DNA of 64,000 bases, taken from positions 3,190,001 through 3,254,000 of the forward strand of contig NZ_CP126106.1 in the NCBI RefSeq assembly GCF_030123325.1, read 5' to 3'. The notes under the pieces were generated by a model. It saw only the letters and a list, made by a program, of their open reading frames with translations, was not told the origin of the DNA and ran no database searches. Source of the stretch: Peribacillus simplex (lineage in GTDB: Bacteria; Bacillota; Bacilli; Bacillales; DSM-1321). How positions within the stretch are numbered: position 1 is the first letter of the stretch; every line of letters begins with the position of its first letter. The translations under genes and the position numbers were made by a program. Below are positions 63,223 through 64,000 of the stretch, in pieces.

Positions 63223-64000
63223 TTATAATATGGGTGATACCAGCCTTGCAATGGACTCTTTAAAACGAATCCATTTTGAACGCTTTTCAAACTCTTCAAT
63301 TGTAAGCTGCCTGCAGACTTCGACATCCTTATAAAAGATCCTTGTCAGTGTCTCGGCCATTCCTTCATCATAAATGAAGGCATTGACTTCAAAGTTCAAT
63401 TTAAAACTTCGGACATCAATGTTAGCTGTCCCCACCGAGGAGACCTCTTCGTCGACCACGATCATCTTCGCATGAATAAAGCCGTTATCATAGATGTATA
63501 TCTTAGCTCCCGCTCTTAATAACTGCCCTGCATTGAAAGTTGTTGCCCAATAAACGAAAAGGTGATCAGGTTTATTCGGAATCATGATTTTTACATCTAA
63601 CCCTGATAAGCTGGCAATCCTGAGTGCATCCAATAAACTTGCATCCGGTATGAAGTAAGGTGTTTGAATGAGAATCGATTTCTTTGCTGAAGATATTAAT
63701 TTAATATAGCCATTTTTAATTTGTTCCCATTCAGAATCTGGCCCACTTGTCACTATTTGCAAATCTATATTGCCTTGAGGCTTTAAAACAGGGAAATAAT
63801 GAGGTTGATAAGTTATATCATGGTGCTTTGATGCCTGATTCCAATCCAGGATAAAACGGGTTTGAATGGCTTTGACAGCCGAACCCTTTATTCGAAGGTG
63901 TGTATCACGCCAAAAACCGAATTTTGGATTAAGCCCTAAATATTCATCCCCAACATTAAAGCCTCCAACATACCCTACTTTTCCATCAATGATGACGAGC
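63223..64000 (-). CDS. Cardiolipin synthase, C-terminal part (5' end outside window)
   Basis: The frame is open to the window edge and encodes 258 residues. The end of the first phospholipase-D half is seen (LVIIDGKVGYVGGFNVGDEY). A second complete half follows, with HAKMIVVDEEVSSVGTANID carrying the HxKxxxxD catalytic motif and QTPYFIPDASLLDALR upstream. It joins two phosphatidylglycerols into cardiolipin at the membrane. The N-terminal membrane helices would lie beyond position 64000. Confidence 0.93.
   Translation of the reverse strand, partial: LVIIDGKVGYVGGFNVGDEYLGLNPKFGFWRDTHLRIKGSAVKAIQTRFILDWNQASKHHDITYQPHYFPVLKPQGNIDLQIVTSGPDSEWEQIKNGYIKLISSAKKSILIQTPYFIPDASLLDALRIASLSGLDVKIMIPNKPDHLFVYWATTFNAGQLLRAGAKIYIYDNGFIHAKMIVVDEEVSSVGTANIDVRSFKLNFEVNAFIYDEGMAETLTRIFYKDVEVCRQLTIEEFEKRSKWIRFKESIARLVSPIL

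Overview
The window looks like a chromosomal segment of a spore-forming, low-GC Bacillaceae bacterium, probably Peribacillus or a close relative. The evidence is the strong AGGAGG-type ribosome binding sites, frequent TTG/GTG starts, a lysine riboswitch of the Bacillus lysC type, spore-type proteins (a YaaH/SleL-like LysM-GH18 hydrolase, a YjcA-like DUF1360 protein, a cysteine-rich spore-surface-type protein behind a SigK-like promoter), and a GC-rich dispersed repeat typical of this group. The species assignment is inference. No rRNA, tRNA or CRISPR array was seen.

Positions 1-21,000 are mostly ordinary housekeeping and accessory genes: two lipoproteins (DUF4822, ankyrin), an OmpR-type two-component system, a secreted multidomain phosphoesterase, a single dapA under a lysine riboswitch, a divergent Lrp/AsnC regulator and EamA exporter, an AlkD-like protein, and a small catabolic locus (AraC-GH39 regulator; MFS - M20 amidohydrolase - fused L-serine dehydratase). 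Three copies of a MITE-like element lie here. Two of them are still bracketed by perfect 8-bp target duplications.

Positions 21,000-33,100 hold spore- or surface-associated genes: DUF1360, a Cys-rich surface protein, a 47-aa peptide overlapping a JAMM peptidase, a GT-D-type glycosyltransferase behind an unknown 414-aa protein, and, divergent from these, a 1,665-aa coiled-coil protein followed by a GT2 glycosyltransferase and a methyltransferase. The coiled coil is built from ten 91-aa (13-heptad) and six 42-aa (6-heptad) repeats.

Positions 33,100-56,700 form the most interesting part, a degenerating glycan and sulfation island. A sat-cysC-TSUP permease operon without cysH would make PAPS. 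Two sulfotransferases are present, and remnants of two more. manA, manC, gmd and fcl cover GDP-L-fucose synthesis apart from phosphomannomutase. Two paralogous fucosyltransferase-like genes and a GT2 enzyme could use the nucleotide sugars. Pseudogene copies of gmd, GT2, two sulfotransferases and (at 20.6-20.9 kb) sat, plus an intact IS3-family element and remnants of IS3, IS110 and possibly IS605 elements, show repeated duplication and loss. My working model is that this region makes a sulfated, fucose-containing glycan for the cell or spore surface, possibly displayed on the coiled-coil protein. This is inference from gene content.

Positions 56,700-64,000 return to core-type genes: an ABC exporter, an MFS transporter, the LysM-GH18 spore hydrolase, a YueD-like SDR and the 3' part of a cardiolipin synthase gene that runs off the window.
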